Positions 52,822-61,045 of a DNA stretch of 64,000 bases are shown one piece after another. Position numbers and translations under genes: made by a program. Under the pieces are notes generated by a model that saw only the letters and a program-made list of their open reading frames with translations, did no database searches and had not been told where the DNA came from. The stretch spans positions 2,684,001 through 2,748,000 of the forward strand of contig NZ_LT906480.1 in the NCBI RefSeq assembly GCF_900186865.1. Reading direction: 5' to 3'. Origin of the DNA: Stenotrophomonas maltophilia. Its GTDB lineage: Bacteria > Pseudomonadota > Gammaproteobacteria > Xanthomonadales > Xanthomonadaceae. How positions within the stretch are numbered: the stretch's first letter is position 1; the number at the start of each line of letters is the position of its first letter.

Positions 52822-53682
52822 CTAGAGCTGTGCCCTGAGCCAATCGATCTGGATCTTGATGATTCTCTGGAAGTACTCGCCACTGTAGACATCGTAGTGG
52901 CGCGCATCCGGCTCTTGATAGAGCGTCTTCTCGTCTGCGGCGACTGCATCGAACAGGGCGCGCCCCTGCGCAGGGGGATTCACACGATCCTGGCCGGCAA
53001 TCACCACCAGCGTTGGACAGGTAACCCGTGCAGCCGCCAGGGCTGGCTTGTAGTTAAGGGTCTCGCGGACCGTCAAGAATGGAATCTTGACGTCCATCTT
53101 TGGATGCTTCTCCCTGTTCTCTTCAAAAAATGCCTTCGATTCGGCATCGTTCAGCACCTTGGTGATGCCTACGAGCATTTCCTTGCCCGTCGTGGCTTGC
53201 CTTTCAGCCATTTTGTCCAGCGTGGCCACGAAGGCTGCCTTCTCAACTTCGCTCATGTGTCCGGTCACCACCTCCTCGCCGTCCGCGAAGCCCAGCTGAC
53301 TGATCACGCAGCGAATTCCGCCGTCCTGCGCAGCCGCGCCAAAGACATGCCCTGCACCCAGCGACGTTCCCCATAGCGCGATCCGCGTACTGTCCACATC
53401 CGAGCGTGCGCGAACCCACTTGATGACAGACCGGATGTCCTCGATCTGCATCGCAGGCACGAGCCGACCTCGCTCACCGTCACTGTCTCCAAAACCCCGA
53501 TAGTCGAACGTAACGGCCACAAAGCCCGCCTTCGCAAAGGCATCGGCAAAATCTGGAAGCAGCAGCTCCTTGATGCCGCAGAATCCATGGCACAAGATGA
53601 TGACGGGCCTTGATGGGCCGTTTTCGGGCTCGCGAACCGTCAGGGATATCCCCTCAGGAAGATGCTGGGTCGACGTTTTCAT
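52822..53682 (-). CDS. Alpha/beta hydrolase (dienelactone-hydrolase-like), lower-GC insert
   Basis: A 286-residue hydrolase. The oxyanion loop is LCHGFCGIKE, the nucleophile elbow GTSLGAGHVF (GxSxG), and the catalytic Asp and His lie in AGQDRVNPP and EPDARHYDVYSG. The base composition and codon use are visibly less GC-rich than its neighbours, with more A/T at third positions, which suggests acquisition. No insertion sequence or tRNA flanks it. It may be an esterase of unknown substrate. Confidence 0.85.
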   Translation of the reverse strand: MKTSTQHLPEGISLTVREPENGPSRPVIILCHGFCGIKELLLPDFADAFAKAGFVAVTFDYRGFGDSDGERGRLVPAMQIEDIRSVIKWVRARSDVDSTRIALWGTSLGAGHVFGAAAQDGGIRCVISQLGFADGEEVVTGHMSEVEKAAFVATLDKMAERQATTGKEMLVGITKVLNDAESKAFFEENREKHPKMDVKIPFLTVRETLNYKPALAAARVTCPTLVVIAGQDRVNPPAQGRALFDAVAADEKTLYQEPDARHYDVYSGEYFQRIIKIQIDWLRAQL

Positions 53683-54076
53683 TGATGGCCCTGTGTCTGT
53701 GTGGTGGAAGGCAGTCTATTTCCAGAGCAACGCTTCCCGGAGCAACGTCTCTGCGTGCTCCGCACAAACCGTGACGTAGACCGCCAGGAACGAAGGGCAC
53801 CGGGACGCTGCATGCAAAGGCCCCTTCCTCGAGTCGGGCCGAAAGCGTCAAGAGCCCAGACGGCGCCATCCATTCGCTCAAACTGATGAGTGAGCCGCAT
53901 TACGTGCGTTCCGTGGGAAGGGGCCCAGAATGTTCGAAGCCTCATCGCGGCATCAGCTATACCAAGGTATAGCCCAGCTAACCCACGAGCCTCTAGGCCA
54001 GCCCCATTCAGGGGCGGACAATAGCGCCACTGGCCAGGGCAACCCTGGCAGGCACCCTCCCCTCATGGAGACGCAG
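53683..54076 (+). promoter_or_regulatory. Untranslated control region upstream of the magnesium locus
   Basis: A 394-base region without a convincing gene. It holds a perfect palindrome GCTATACC-AA-GGTATAGC at 53956-53973 that could be an operator or overlap a -10 box. Two short hairpins follow: GCCCC-ATTCA-GGGGC at 54001-54015 and GCCAGGG-CAA-CCCTGGC at 54033-54049. The first half has the same lower-GC character as the adjacent hydrolase. I found no clear PhoP box. Confidence 0.45.
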
Positions 54077-54166
54077 ATGGACCCCGACCCTGCCGGGCGC
54101 ACCGCGCCCCCGATGCACGCAATCCGCCTGTTCCTGGCGCCTGCCCGCCGGTTCCTGCCTGCCTGA
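54077..54166 (+). CDS. MgtL-like leader peptide
   Basis: A 29-residue peptide starting MDPDPAGRTAPPMHAIR, preceded by GGAG (54067-54070) at good spacing. The acidic-Pro-acidic-Pro start recalls E. coli MgtL (MEPDPTPLP), whose EPDP stretch destabilises ribosomes at low Mg2+ and thereby controls mgtA. It lies upstream of an MgtA-type ATPase gene, in a highly structured leader. The match in both sequence logic and position is strong, but no direct homology can be shown by eye. An ATG at 54065 in the same frame would add METQ and lacks a ribosome site. Confidence 0.6.
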   Translation: MDPDPAGRTAPPMHAIRLFLAPARRFLPA

Positions 54167-54170
54167 GTGA

Positions 54171-54210
54171 CGGGGGACCGCCAGGCGCTGCTTGCCTGGA
54201 GATCGCCCCC
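54171..54210 (+). promoter_or_regulatory. Hairpin overlapping the ribosome site of the next small gene
   Basis: CCAGGC (54181-54186) pairs with GCCTGG (54194-54199), and an outer GGGGG (54172-54176) can pair with CCCCC (54206-54210) that ends at the next ATG. The ribosome site GGAG (54198-54201) lies partly inside the stem. It begins 4 bases after the leader peptide stop, so ribosome movement on the leader could change its folding. Confidence 0.5.
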
Positions 54211-54510
54211 ATGTCCTACAAGATCCTCTACATCACCCTGCGCCGCCTGATCAGTGAGCGCGATGTCGCCGGCCTGCGCAGCCAACTGTTGCAACACGGC
54301 CCCGTGATGTTCGCCCGTTCGCTGTCGCTCGGTTCGCCGCGCGTGGTGGCCGACGCGCTGTCGCTGCTGCCGATCAGCGAGCGCATCACCGTGCTTCGCC
54401 ACCTGCCCTATCCCCTGCGCGATGCAATGAAACCGCTATGCATCGGCGGCAGCCAGCGCCTGCACATGCAGCCGTGGTCGCCGGCGGTGCTGGCGATGCG
54501 CCACGCCTGA
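54211..54510 (+). CDS. Small MgtE-N-like protein of the magnesium locus
   Basis: A 99-residue soluble protein. VAGLRSQLLQHGPVMFARSLSLGSPRVVADALSLLPISERITVLRHLP has the helical-repeat rhythm of the N-terminal cytoplasmic domain of MgtE-type Mg2+ channels, where such repeats sense cytosolic Mg2+. There is no membrane or CBS domain, so it is a free-standing domain. The start at 54211 is within the hairpin described. Position between the leader peptide and mgtA suggests a regulatory partner of the transporter. The MgtE relation is my reading of the repeat pattern, not a firm match. Confidence 0.6.
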   Translation: MSYKILYITLRRLISERDVAGLRSQLLQHGPVMFARSLSLGSPRVVADALSLLPISERITVLRHLPYPLRDAMKPLCIGGSQRLHMQPWSPAVLAMRHA

Positions 54511-54573
54511 CCTGTTCCAACCGTTCCGTTCGTGTTCCGGCCGCGGCCGGCTCTGACATTCGAGGAGAGTCCC

Positions 54574-57333
54574 ATGAGCCTGCTCAACGCCTGGTTCAAT
54601 GCCTTCCTGCGCAGCCGTCGCGCAGGCAACCTGTTCCGCCGCCGCGCGATGCCCGAAGCCGGCTTTGGCCCGGGCAGCGCCGAGGCCGCGCCGTTCGCGC
54701 TCACCACCGGCCTGGTCACCCTCGCCCAGCAGGACGAAGCCGAGCTGCTGACCACGCTGGGATCGCACGCCGACGGCCTCAGCCCGCATGAGGCCGAGGA
54801 GCGATTGGTCACGCTCGGCCCCAACGAGGTGGATCACGAAAAGCCGCTGCCGTGGTGGCGGCACCTGTGGCATTGCTACCGCAATCCGTTTAACCTGCTG
54901 CTGACCGTGCTGGCCGCGGTGTCCTGGCTGACCGAGGACATCAAGGCCACCGTGGTGATCGGTGCAATGGTACTGCTGTCCACGCTGATCCGCTTCGTAC
55001 AGGAAGGCCGCTCCAACCGTGCGGCTGAGCGGCTGAAGGCACTGGTCGGCAACACCGCGCGCGTGCTGCGCCGCAATCCGGGCACCGAGGCCGCCGATGT
55101 GGCCGACCAGTACTTCGGCGCTCACCTGCACAGCCGTCGCCCGGCTCGCCTGCTGGACCTGCCGATCCGTGAGCTGGTGCCCGGTGACCACATCGTGCTG
55201 TCGGCCGGTGACATGATTCCGGCCGATTGCCGCGTGCTGACCGCCAAGGACCTGTTCGTCGCCCAGGCCGCGATGACCGGCGAATCGCTGCCGGTAGAGA
55301 AGTTCGCGCACCCGGGCGACGGCCTGGCCGGCCTGCTGGAACAGCACAACCTGCTGTTCATGGGCACCAATGTGGTGTCCGGCACGGCCACCGCCGTGGT
55401 GCTGGCCACCGGCAACCGCACCTACTTCGGCACGTTGGCCCAGCGCAGCACCGCCACCGACCGTGCGCCGACCGCATTCCAGGCCGGCGTCAACAGTGTC
55501 AGCTGGCTGCTGATCCGCTTCGCGCTGGTGATGGTGCCGTTCGTGCTGCTGATCAACGGCTGGACCAAGGCCGACTGGACCGAGGCGTTCCTGTTCGCAC
55601 TGTCGGTGGCAGTGGGTCTGACGCCGGAAATGCTGCCGATGATCGTCACCTCCACCCTGGCCAAGGGCGCGGTGCTGCTGTCGCGGCGCAAGGTGATCGT
55701 CAAGCGCCTGGATGCGATCCAGAACTTCGGCGCGATGGAAGTGCTGTGCACCGACAAGACCGGCACCCTCACCCAGGACAGGATCGCGCTGGAGCGCCAC
55801 ACCGATGTGTTCGGCCACGATTCGGAAGACGTGCTGAAATTCGCCTATCTCAACAGCCACTTCCAGACCGGGCTGATCAACCTTCTGGATCGCGCGGTGC
55901 TGGAGCACGTGGAGCTGCAGGGTTCACTGCGGCTCTCGCAGGACTACCACAAGGTGGATGAGATCCCATTCGACTTCGAGCGCCGCCGCATGTCGGTGGT
56001 GGTCTCCGAGCGCGAGGACCACCATGAGCTGATCTGCAAGGGGGCAGTGGAAGAAATGCTGGCGGTGTGCAGCACCGTGCGCGAGAACGGCCAGGACATG
56101 CCACTGGACGAGCACCGGCTGGCCCGCGTGCGGCAGACCACCGAGGAACTGAACGAACAGGGCCTGCGCGTGGTGGCAGTGGCGATGAAGGAGACCGCCG
56201 CCAGCCAGACTGTGTACACGCAGGCCGACGAGTGCGGCCTGACCCTGGTCGGCTACGTGGCCTTCCTGGACCCGCCAAAGGAATCGGCCGCGCAGGCATT
56301 GCAGGCGCTGGCTGCACATGGCGTGGAGGTCAAGGTCTTCACTGGCGACAACGAACTGGTGACCGCCCGTGTCTGCGCACAGGTGGGGCTGGACGCGGAC
56401 ACCATCCTGACCGGCCCGCAGATCGAGCGCATGGACGACGGCGCGCTGTCGCGGGCGCTGCACCACCACCGCGTGTTTGCCCGGCTGACGCCGCTGCACA
56501 AGGAGCGGCTGGTGCGCGAGCTGCGCGCACAGGGCAAGGTGGTCGGCTTCCTCGGCGACGGCATCAACGATGCACCGGCGCTGCGCGCGGCCGACATCGG
56601 CATCAGCGTGGACAGTGCGGTGGACATCGCCAAGGAGGCGGCCGACATCATCCTGCTGGAAAAGAACCTGATGGTGCTGGAGGAAGGCGTCATCCAGGGC
56701 CGGCGCACGTTCAACAACATGCTGAAGTACATCCGCATGACTGCCAGCTCCAACTTCGGCAACGTGTTCTCGGTGCTGGTGGCCTCGGCCTTCCTGCCGT
56801 TCCTGCCGATGCTGCCGCTGCAGCTGCTGGTGCAGAACCTGCTGTACGACATCTCGCAGATCGCCATCCCGTTCGACAACGTGGACGAGGAGCTGGTGCG
56901 CAAGCCACTGAAGTGGAACCCGGCGGACATCGGCCGCTTCATGGTGTTCTTCGGGGCGATCAGCTCGATCTTCGACCTGACCTGTTTCGCGCTGATGTGG
57001 TACGTGTTCGACGCACGCACGCCGGCCGACCAGGGCCTGTTCCAGTCCGGCTGGTTCGTGGTCGGCCTGCTGACCCAGACCTTGATCGTGCACATGATCC
57101 GCACGCCGAAGGTGCCGTTCCTGCAGAGCATCGCCGCTCCGCCACTGCTACTGATGGCCGGCCTGATCATGGCAATCGGCGTGGCCCTGCCGATGAGCCC
57201 ACTGGCCGGCTACTTCAAGCTGCAGGCGCTGCCGGCTGGCTACTGGCCGTTCCTGGTGGCGATCCTGTTCGGCTATGCGGTGCTGACCACCGCGCTGAAG
57301 AAGTTCTACATCCGTCGCTACGGCTGGCAGTAA
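54574..57333 (+). CDS. mgtA: Magnesium-transporting P-type ATPase, MgtA/MgtB type
   Basis: A 919-residue P-IIIB ATPase. MTGESLPVEK is the actuator motif, CTDKTGTLT carries phosphoacceptor Asp394, FLGDGINDAPALRAADIGISVD is the hinge motif, and there are about ten membrane helices. The N-terminal extension SLLNAWFNAFLRSRRAGNLFRRRAM is basic, as in MgtA. Length fits the family (about 900). The start at 54574 follows GAGGAG; the frame runs a little further upstream without a ribosome site. It imports Mg2+ with the gradient. It is followed 31 bases later by mgtC. Confidence 0.93.
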   Translation: MSLLNAWFNAFLRSRRAGNLFRRRAMPEAGFGPGSAEAAPFALTTGLVTLAQQDEAELLTTLGSHADGLSPHEAEERLVTLGPNEVDHEKPLPWWRHLWHCYRNPFNLLLTVLAAVSWLTEDIKATVVIGAMVLLSTLIRFVQEGRSNRAAERLKALVGNTARVLRRNPGTEAADVADQYFGAHLHSRRPARLLDLPIRELVPGDHIVLSAGDMIPADCRVLTAKDLFVAQAAMTGESLPVEKFAHPGDGLAGLLEQHNLLFMGTNVVSGTATAVVLATGNRTYFGTLAQRSTATDRAPTAFQAGVNSVSWLLIRFALVMVPFVLLINGWTKADWTEAFLFALSVAVGLTPEMLPMIVTSTLAKGAVLLSRRKVIVKRLDAIQNFGAMEVLCTDKTGTLTQDRIALERHTDVFGHDSEDVLKFAYLNSHFQTGLINLLDRAVLEHVELQGSLRLSQDYHKVDEIPFDFERRRMSVVVSEREDHHELICKGAVEEMLAVCSTVRENGQDMPLDEHRLARVRQTTEELNEQGLRVVAVAMKETAASQTVYTQADECGLTLVGYVAFLDPPKESAAQALQALAAHGVEVKVFTGDNELVTARVCAQVGLDADTILTGPQIERMDDGALSRALHHHRVFARLTPLHKERLVRELRAQGKVVGFLGDGINDAPALRAADIGISVDSAVDIAKEAADIILLEKNLMVLEEGVIQGRRTFNNMLKYIRMTASSNFGNVFSVLVASAFLPFLPMLPLQLLVQNLLYDISQIAIPFDNVDEELVRKPLKWNPADIGRFMVFFGAISSIFDLTCFALMWYVFDARTPADQGLFQSGWFVVGLLTQTLIVHMIRTPKVPFLQSIAAPPLLLMAGLIMAIGVALPMSPLAGYFKLQALPAGYWPFLVAILFGYAVLTTALKKFYIRRYGWQ

Positions 57334-57364
57334 GCGCCCGCCGCCTTGTCCAGGGAGAAACACA

Positions 57365-58102
57365 ATGGACATCAATCCGAACCTGCCGGCGTTCAACGCC
57401 GGCGCCACGCTCAGCTCGCTGATCAGCCTGTCGGTGGCGTTCGTGCTGGGCACGGCCATCGGCCTGGAGCGGCAGCTGCGGCAACGCACCGCGGGCCTGC
57501 GCACCAACACGCTGGTGGCGGTGGGAGCGGCGGTGTTCGTCGATCTGGCCGTGCGCTTCCATGACCTGTACGGCGGCCCGCCATCACCGCTGCATGTGGT
57601 GGCCTATGTGATCTCCGGCGTCGGCTTCCTCGGCGCCGGCGCGATCATGAAGGACGGCGCCCAGGTGTCCGGCCTGAACACCGCCGCCACCCTGTGGGGA
57701 TCGGCGGCGGTGGGTGCCTGTGCCGGTATCAAGCTGCTGCCGGAGGCGGTGTTGGCAGCGGTGTTCGTGCTGGCCGCCAATACCCTGCTGCGGCCGGTGG
57801 TGAACCGCATCCAGCGGCAGCCGCTGCCGGAAGCGTTCAGCGAGGCAACCTATGCGATCAACGTGGTCTGCCAACGCGAGCAGCAGGCCGAGGTGCTGGA
57901 CCAGCTGTTGCTGCTGCTTGAGCAGGCGCACTACCCGGTGCGCGCGGTGGACCAGCGTCCGTTCGGCGAGCGCGACGTGGAGATCGAAGCGGTGCTGTAT
58001 GCCACCACCGTGGATGCCGGTGAGCTCGATGCCGTGCTGGCCACCCTGGCGACCACGCCCGGTGTGCTGCAGGGCTTCTGGAACGCCAGCCTGGAGGAGT
58101 AG
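57365..58102 (+). CDS. MgtC/SapB-family membrane protein
   Basis: A 245-residue protein with five predicted helices (about residues 16-150): VAFVLGTAIGLERQLRQRTAGLRTNTLVAVGAAVFV is the family signature, including the conserved RxxGLRT. A C-terminal domain (about 165-240) has an ACT-like pattern (TYAINVVCQREQQAEVLDQ). MgtC family members modulate ATP synthase or membrane potential, and here the gene follows mgtA by 31 bases, as in mgtCB operons but in reverse order. Its TAG stop is supplied by a SMAG repeat. Confidence 0.9.
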   Translation: MDINPNLPAFNAGATLSSLISLSVAFVLGTAIGLERQLRQRTAGLRTNTLVAVGAAVFVDLAVRFHDLYGGPPSPLHVVAYVISGVGFLGAGAIMKDGAQVSGLNTAATLWGSAAVGACAGIKLLPEAVLAAVFVLAANTLLRPVVNRIQRQPLPEAFSEATYAINVVCQREQQAEVLDQLLLLLEQAHYPVRAVDQRPFGERDVEIEAVLYATTVDAGELDAVLATLATTPGVLQGFWNASLEE

Positions 58103-58331
58103 TGCCGGCCGCTGGCCGGCAACCTCATGATCCGCGGGCGCACCGTGCATCGCTTTGGTGGGTGCCGACCGGTGGTCGGCACAGAACCTTCAGAGACCGT
58201 GTCCATCCCTGCGGTAGTGCCGGCCGCTGGCCGGCAACCTCATGAACTCCGGCAACACCATGCAGTTGCCGGCCAGCGGCCGGCACTACCAGGCATCGCT
58301 CTGGTTTGTGCCGACCAACGGTCGGCACCCA
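58099..58331. repeat. SMAG-type REP cluster, five elements
   Basis: Elements: GTAGTGCCGGCCGCTGGCCG at 58099 and at 58214 (near identical, each followed by CAACCTCATGA), GTGCCGACCGGTGGTCGGCA near 58164, TTGCCGGCCAGCGGCCGGCA near 58266 (inverted, ending CACTAC at 58289) and GTGCCGACCAACGGTCGGCA near 58309. They fill most of the 313-base gap before the kinase gene. The first overlaps the mgtC-like stop codon. Confidence 0.85.
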
Positions 58332-58415
58332 CCGCACGAGAGCACGCCGGCCCAGGTCGGCATCCACCAATGCCGGCTTTGCTATCCTTTTCCCCCACGC
58401 CAGGGAGCTTCCCCG

Positions 58416-59471
58416 ATGCCATCGCTGTCGCCCCGCCGCCCGCTGGTGCTGCTGGCCCTGATCGTCGTGATGGCGGCGATCTTCCTGATCGACACCGTCA
58501 CCGATTACGCGGTTGCCGCTGCCTGCTTCTACGCAGCGGTCATCCTCGCGGCGTCGCGCGTGCTGGGTGCGCGCGGGCTCATCACCCTGGCCGTCGCCTG
58601 CATCGCACTCACCGGGCTGAGCTTCTTCCTGACCCGCTTCGGCACCTACCGCATCGGCCTGGTCAATTCGGTGATCGGCATGCTGGTGATCGGCATCACC
58701 ACCTATCTCGCCCTGAACATGGAAGCGGCCAAGGCCGCCGTGCAGGAAGCACAGGGCCGCCTGTTGCGGGTGGCGCGCGCCTCCACCGTGGGCGAGCTCA
58801 CCACCTCCATCGCCCATGAAGTGAACCAGCCGCTGGCGGCCATCGCCAGCAGCGCCGAAGCCTGCCAGCGCTGGCTCGCACAGGACCCGCCGAACGTGGA
58901 CAAGGCCCGGCAGACCGTGGCCCGCATCCTGGCAGACGCGCACCGCGCCGGTGACGTGATCGCCCGCATCCGCGGCCTGACCCAGGGCGCGGCACCGGAA
59001 CGACGCGCCTTCGACCTGAATCAGGCGGTGGAGGAAATGCTGGCGCTGTCGCGCAGCGAGCTGGACCAGCACGGCGTGGCGGTGGCGCTGCTGCTGGACG
59101 CCGACCTGCCGCCGGTACACGCCGACCGCGTGCAGGTGCAGCAGGTGATCGGCAACCTGATCCTCAATGCAGTGGATGCAATGGAAGCCATACCCGCAGC
59201 CGACCGTCGCCTGTCACTACTGACCCGGCGTGACGGCCAGCAGGTCAGTCTCAGCGTGCGCGACCGGGGCGTGGGCCTGCCCGCCGATCATCCCGAGCGT
59301 GTATTCGATGCGTTCTGGACCACCAAGTCACATGGGCTGGGACTGGGCCTCAGCCTGAGCCGTTCGATGATCGAAGCCAATGACGGCCAGATCCGCGCCG
59401 AACGACCGGCAGGCGGCGGTGCCTGCTTCGTGTTCGACCTGCCCATCGCCTCGGACGTTCAACATGCGTAA
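58416..59471 (+). CDS. Sensor histidine kinase, membrane-bound, with five to six helices
   Basis: A 351-residue kinase. The N-terminal region (about residues 8-103) has four to five hydrophobic segments and no large periplasmic domain. The dimerisation box SIAHEVNQPLAAIASSAEA (His134) is of the FixL/DctB type, and the ATPase domain has VIGNLILNAVDAM, VRDRGVGLP and GLGLGLSLSRSMIEA. The start at 58416 follows AGGGA. An upstream frame extends through the SMAG repeats and is a shadow. It overlaps the regulator gene by 8 bases. Confidence 0.9.
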   Translation: MPSLSPRRPLVLLALIVVMAAIFLIDTVTDYAVAAACFYAAVILAASRVLGARGLITLAVACIALTGLSFFLTRFGTYRIGLVNSVIGMLVIGITTYLALNMEAAKAAVQEAQGRLLRVARASTVGELTTSIAHEVNQPLAAIASSAEACQRWLAQDPPNVDKARQTVARILADAHRAGDVIARIRGLTQGAAPERRAFDLNQAVEEMLALSRSELDQHGVAVALLLDADLPPVHADRVQVQQVIGNLILNAVDAMEAIPAADRRLSLLTRRDGQQVSLSVRDRGVGLPADHPERVFDAFWTTKSHGLGLGLSLSRSMIEANDGQIRAERPAGGGACFVFDLPIASDVQHA

Positions 59472-60105
59472 GCCCGCTGCCCCAGCCATCGACCCAGCGC
59501 CCATCGTCTACGTGGTCGACGACGATCCGTCGGTGCGTGCCGCACTGGAAGACCTGCTGGCCTCGATGGGCCTGCAGGTGCGCGCCTTCGCCTCCACCCA
59601 GGCCTTCCTCGAACACGACCTGGAGGACGCGCCGGCGTGCCTGGTGCTGGACGTGCGCATGCCCGGCCAGAGCGGCCTCGAATTCCATCGCACGATGGGC
59701 AGCCACGGCCTGCAGCTGCCGGTGGTGTTCATCACCGGCCACGGCGACATCGCCATGGGCGTCAACGCAATCAAGGATGGCGCCATCGAATTCCTGACCA
59801 AGCCCTTCCGTGACCAGGAGCTGCTCGATGCCATCCACAAGGGCATCGAGATCGACCGCCAGCGCCGCCGCGACGGCGAGGCACTCGGCGCGCTGCAGCT
59901 ACGCTGGGACACCCTCAATGCCGGCGAGCGCGAGGTGGTCGATGGCGTGGTACGCGGCCGGCTCAACAAGCAGATTGCCAGCGACCTCGGGGTCAGCGAG
60001 ATCACGGTGAAGGTGCGCCGCGCGCAGGTGATGCGCAAGATGGGCGCGCGCACCCTGGTTGACCTGGTACGCATGTACGACCGCCTGCAGACGGGCAGCG
60101 CTTGA
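59464..60105 (+). CDS. FixJ/LuxR-type response regulator
   Basis: A 213-residue regulator. The receiver (about residues 13-130) has Asp63 in LVLDVRMPGQSG and FLTKPFRDQELL; the C-terminal LuxR-type helix-turn-helix reads LNAGEREVVDGVVRGRLNKQIASDLGVSEITVKVRRAQVMRKM. It overlaps the kinase gene and is its partner. TodT/FixJ-type pairs control catabolic or respiratory genes; the target here is unknown. Confidence 0.9.
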   Translation: MRKPAAPAIDPAPIVYVVDDDPSVRAALEDLLASMGLQVRAFASTQAFLEHDLEDAPACLVLDVRMPGQSGLEFHRTMGSHGLQLPVVFITGHGDIAMGVNAIKDGAIEFLTKPFRDQELLDAIHKGIEIDRQRRRDGEALGALQLRWDTLNAGEREVVDGVVRGRLNKQIASDLGVSEITVKVRRAQVMRKMGARTLVDLVRMYDRLQTGSA

Positions 60106-60118
60106 ACCCGCAAGCAGC

Positions 60119-60511
60119 CTATTCCGGCTCCGGCAGCGCGTAAACCAACCGGTAATCGTGGCGGCCTTCACTGATGATGATCTCCAGTGTGCCGCACAGA
60201 CCGAGCAGTCCTTCACTGCCCGAATCCGGCACCACCACCACGCTCAGCTGCGGCGTGCCACGGGTCATCAACCCGTTGTGCTGCAGGGTGAACCCGCCCT
60301 GGCGCCCGGCCAGCGTGGCCGTCACCCGCTCCATCGCCACGTAGCCGGCCGAGCCCTGCACCGGGCTGCGGAAGGCCAGCATCTGGCCGACACTGCTGCC
60401 CTGCAAGTCACCATGGAAGACCTTGTCGATCGACATCACCCCGATCGGGCCGTCGTTGCCACCGATCGGCAGCAGGTTCACTTCAAAGGTTCCGCGCGCT
60501 TCGCCCTGCAT
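60119..60511 (-). CDS. DUF3224-like protein
   Basis: A 130-residue protein: GVMSIDKVFHGDLQGSSVGQMLAFRSPVQGSAGYVAMERVTATL, then GRQGGFTLQHNGLM and VVVPDSGSEGLLGL. I recall this as the DUF3224 pattern, a small allene-oxide-cyclase-like barrel of unknown function. The stop is convergent with the response regulator. No catalytic residue can be named. Confidence 0.8.
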   Translation of the reverse strand: MQGEARGTFEVNLLPIGGNDGPIGVMSIDKVFHGDLQGSSVGQMLAFRSPVQGSAGYVAMERVTATLAGRQGGFTLQHNGLMTRGTPQLSVVVVPDSGSEGLLGLCGTLEIIISEGRHDYRLVYALPEPE

Positions 60512-60544
60512 CCTGCTCTCCCTCGTCGATGGGTTTGAACGCTG

Positions 60545-60979
60545 CTACTTCTTCGTCGCCAGTACGATCACCCCGGCCAGAACCAGGCCGATGCCGCTCC
60601 ACTCCCGCAGGGTCGGACGTTCGCCCAGCAGCAGGTAGGCCAGCACGATCACCAGCACCACACTGAATTTGTCGACCACTGCGACCTTGGCCAGCTCACC
60701 ACTCTGCAGCGCGCGGAAGTAGAACAGCCACGAAGCGCCGGTGGCCAATGCCGACAGCACCAGGAACAGCTGGGTGCGGCCCGGCAGCAGCAACGGATTG
60801 GACCATTTGCCGGTGATCACCACCAGCGGCAGGATCACCGCGGCCACCACCAGGGTGCGGATCGCCATGGCCAGGTCCGAGTCGACGCCCTTGACCCCAA
60901 CCTTGGCGAACAGCGCGGTCAGCGCTGCGAACACGGCAGACAATCCAGCCCAGATCAACCACTGCGGTATGTTCTGCAC
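60545..60979 (-). CDS. Single-repeat EamA/DMT-family membrane protein
   Basis: A 144-residue protein with five predicted helices: IPQWLIWAGLSAVFAALTALFAKVGVKGVDSDLAMAIRT opens an EamA repeat and SGIGLVLAGVIVLATKK closes it. This is one repeat only (typical members have two), so it may dimerise like EmrE-sized transporters. The start at GTG 60979 has GAGG upstream; a longer in-frame extension seems untranslated. Confidence 0.8.
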   Translation of the reverse strand: MQNIPQWLIWAGLSAVFAALTALFAKVGVKGVDSDLAMAIRTLVVAAVILPLVVITGKWSNPLLLPGRTQLFLVLSALATGASWLFYFRALQSGELAKVAVVDKFSVVLVIVLAYLLLGERPTLREWSGIGLVLAGVIVLATKK

Positions 60980-61045
60980 GAAGCCCTCGCTGGCCGGAAC
61001 GGATGAGCGAGCGCCAACGCTACTCCACCCTGCCATCGGTGGGGC

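Noticed and set aside
53679..53945. An 88-codon minus-strand frame upstream of the magnesium leader
   Set aside because: Arg/Ser/Cys-rich chance composition, no ribosome site, and in a control region.
58242..58415. N-terminal extension of the kinase gene through the SMAG repeats
   Set aside because: It translates repeat DNA (residues such as LPASGRHY recur), while a ribosome site and the first membrane helix start at 58416.
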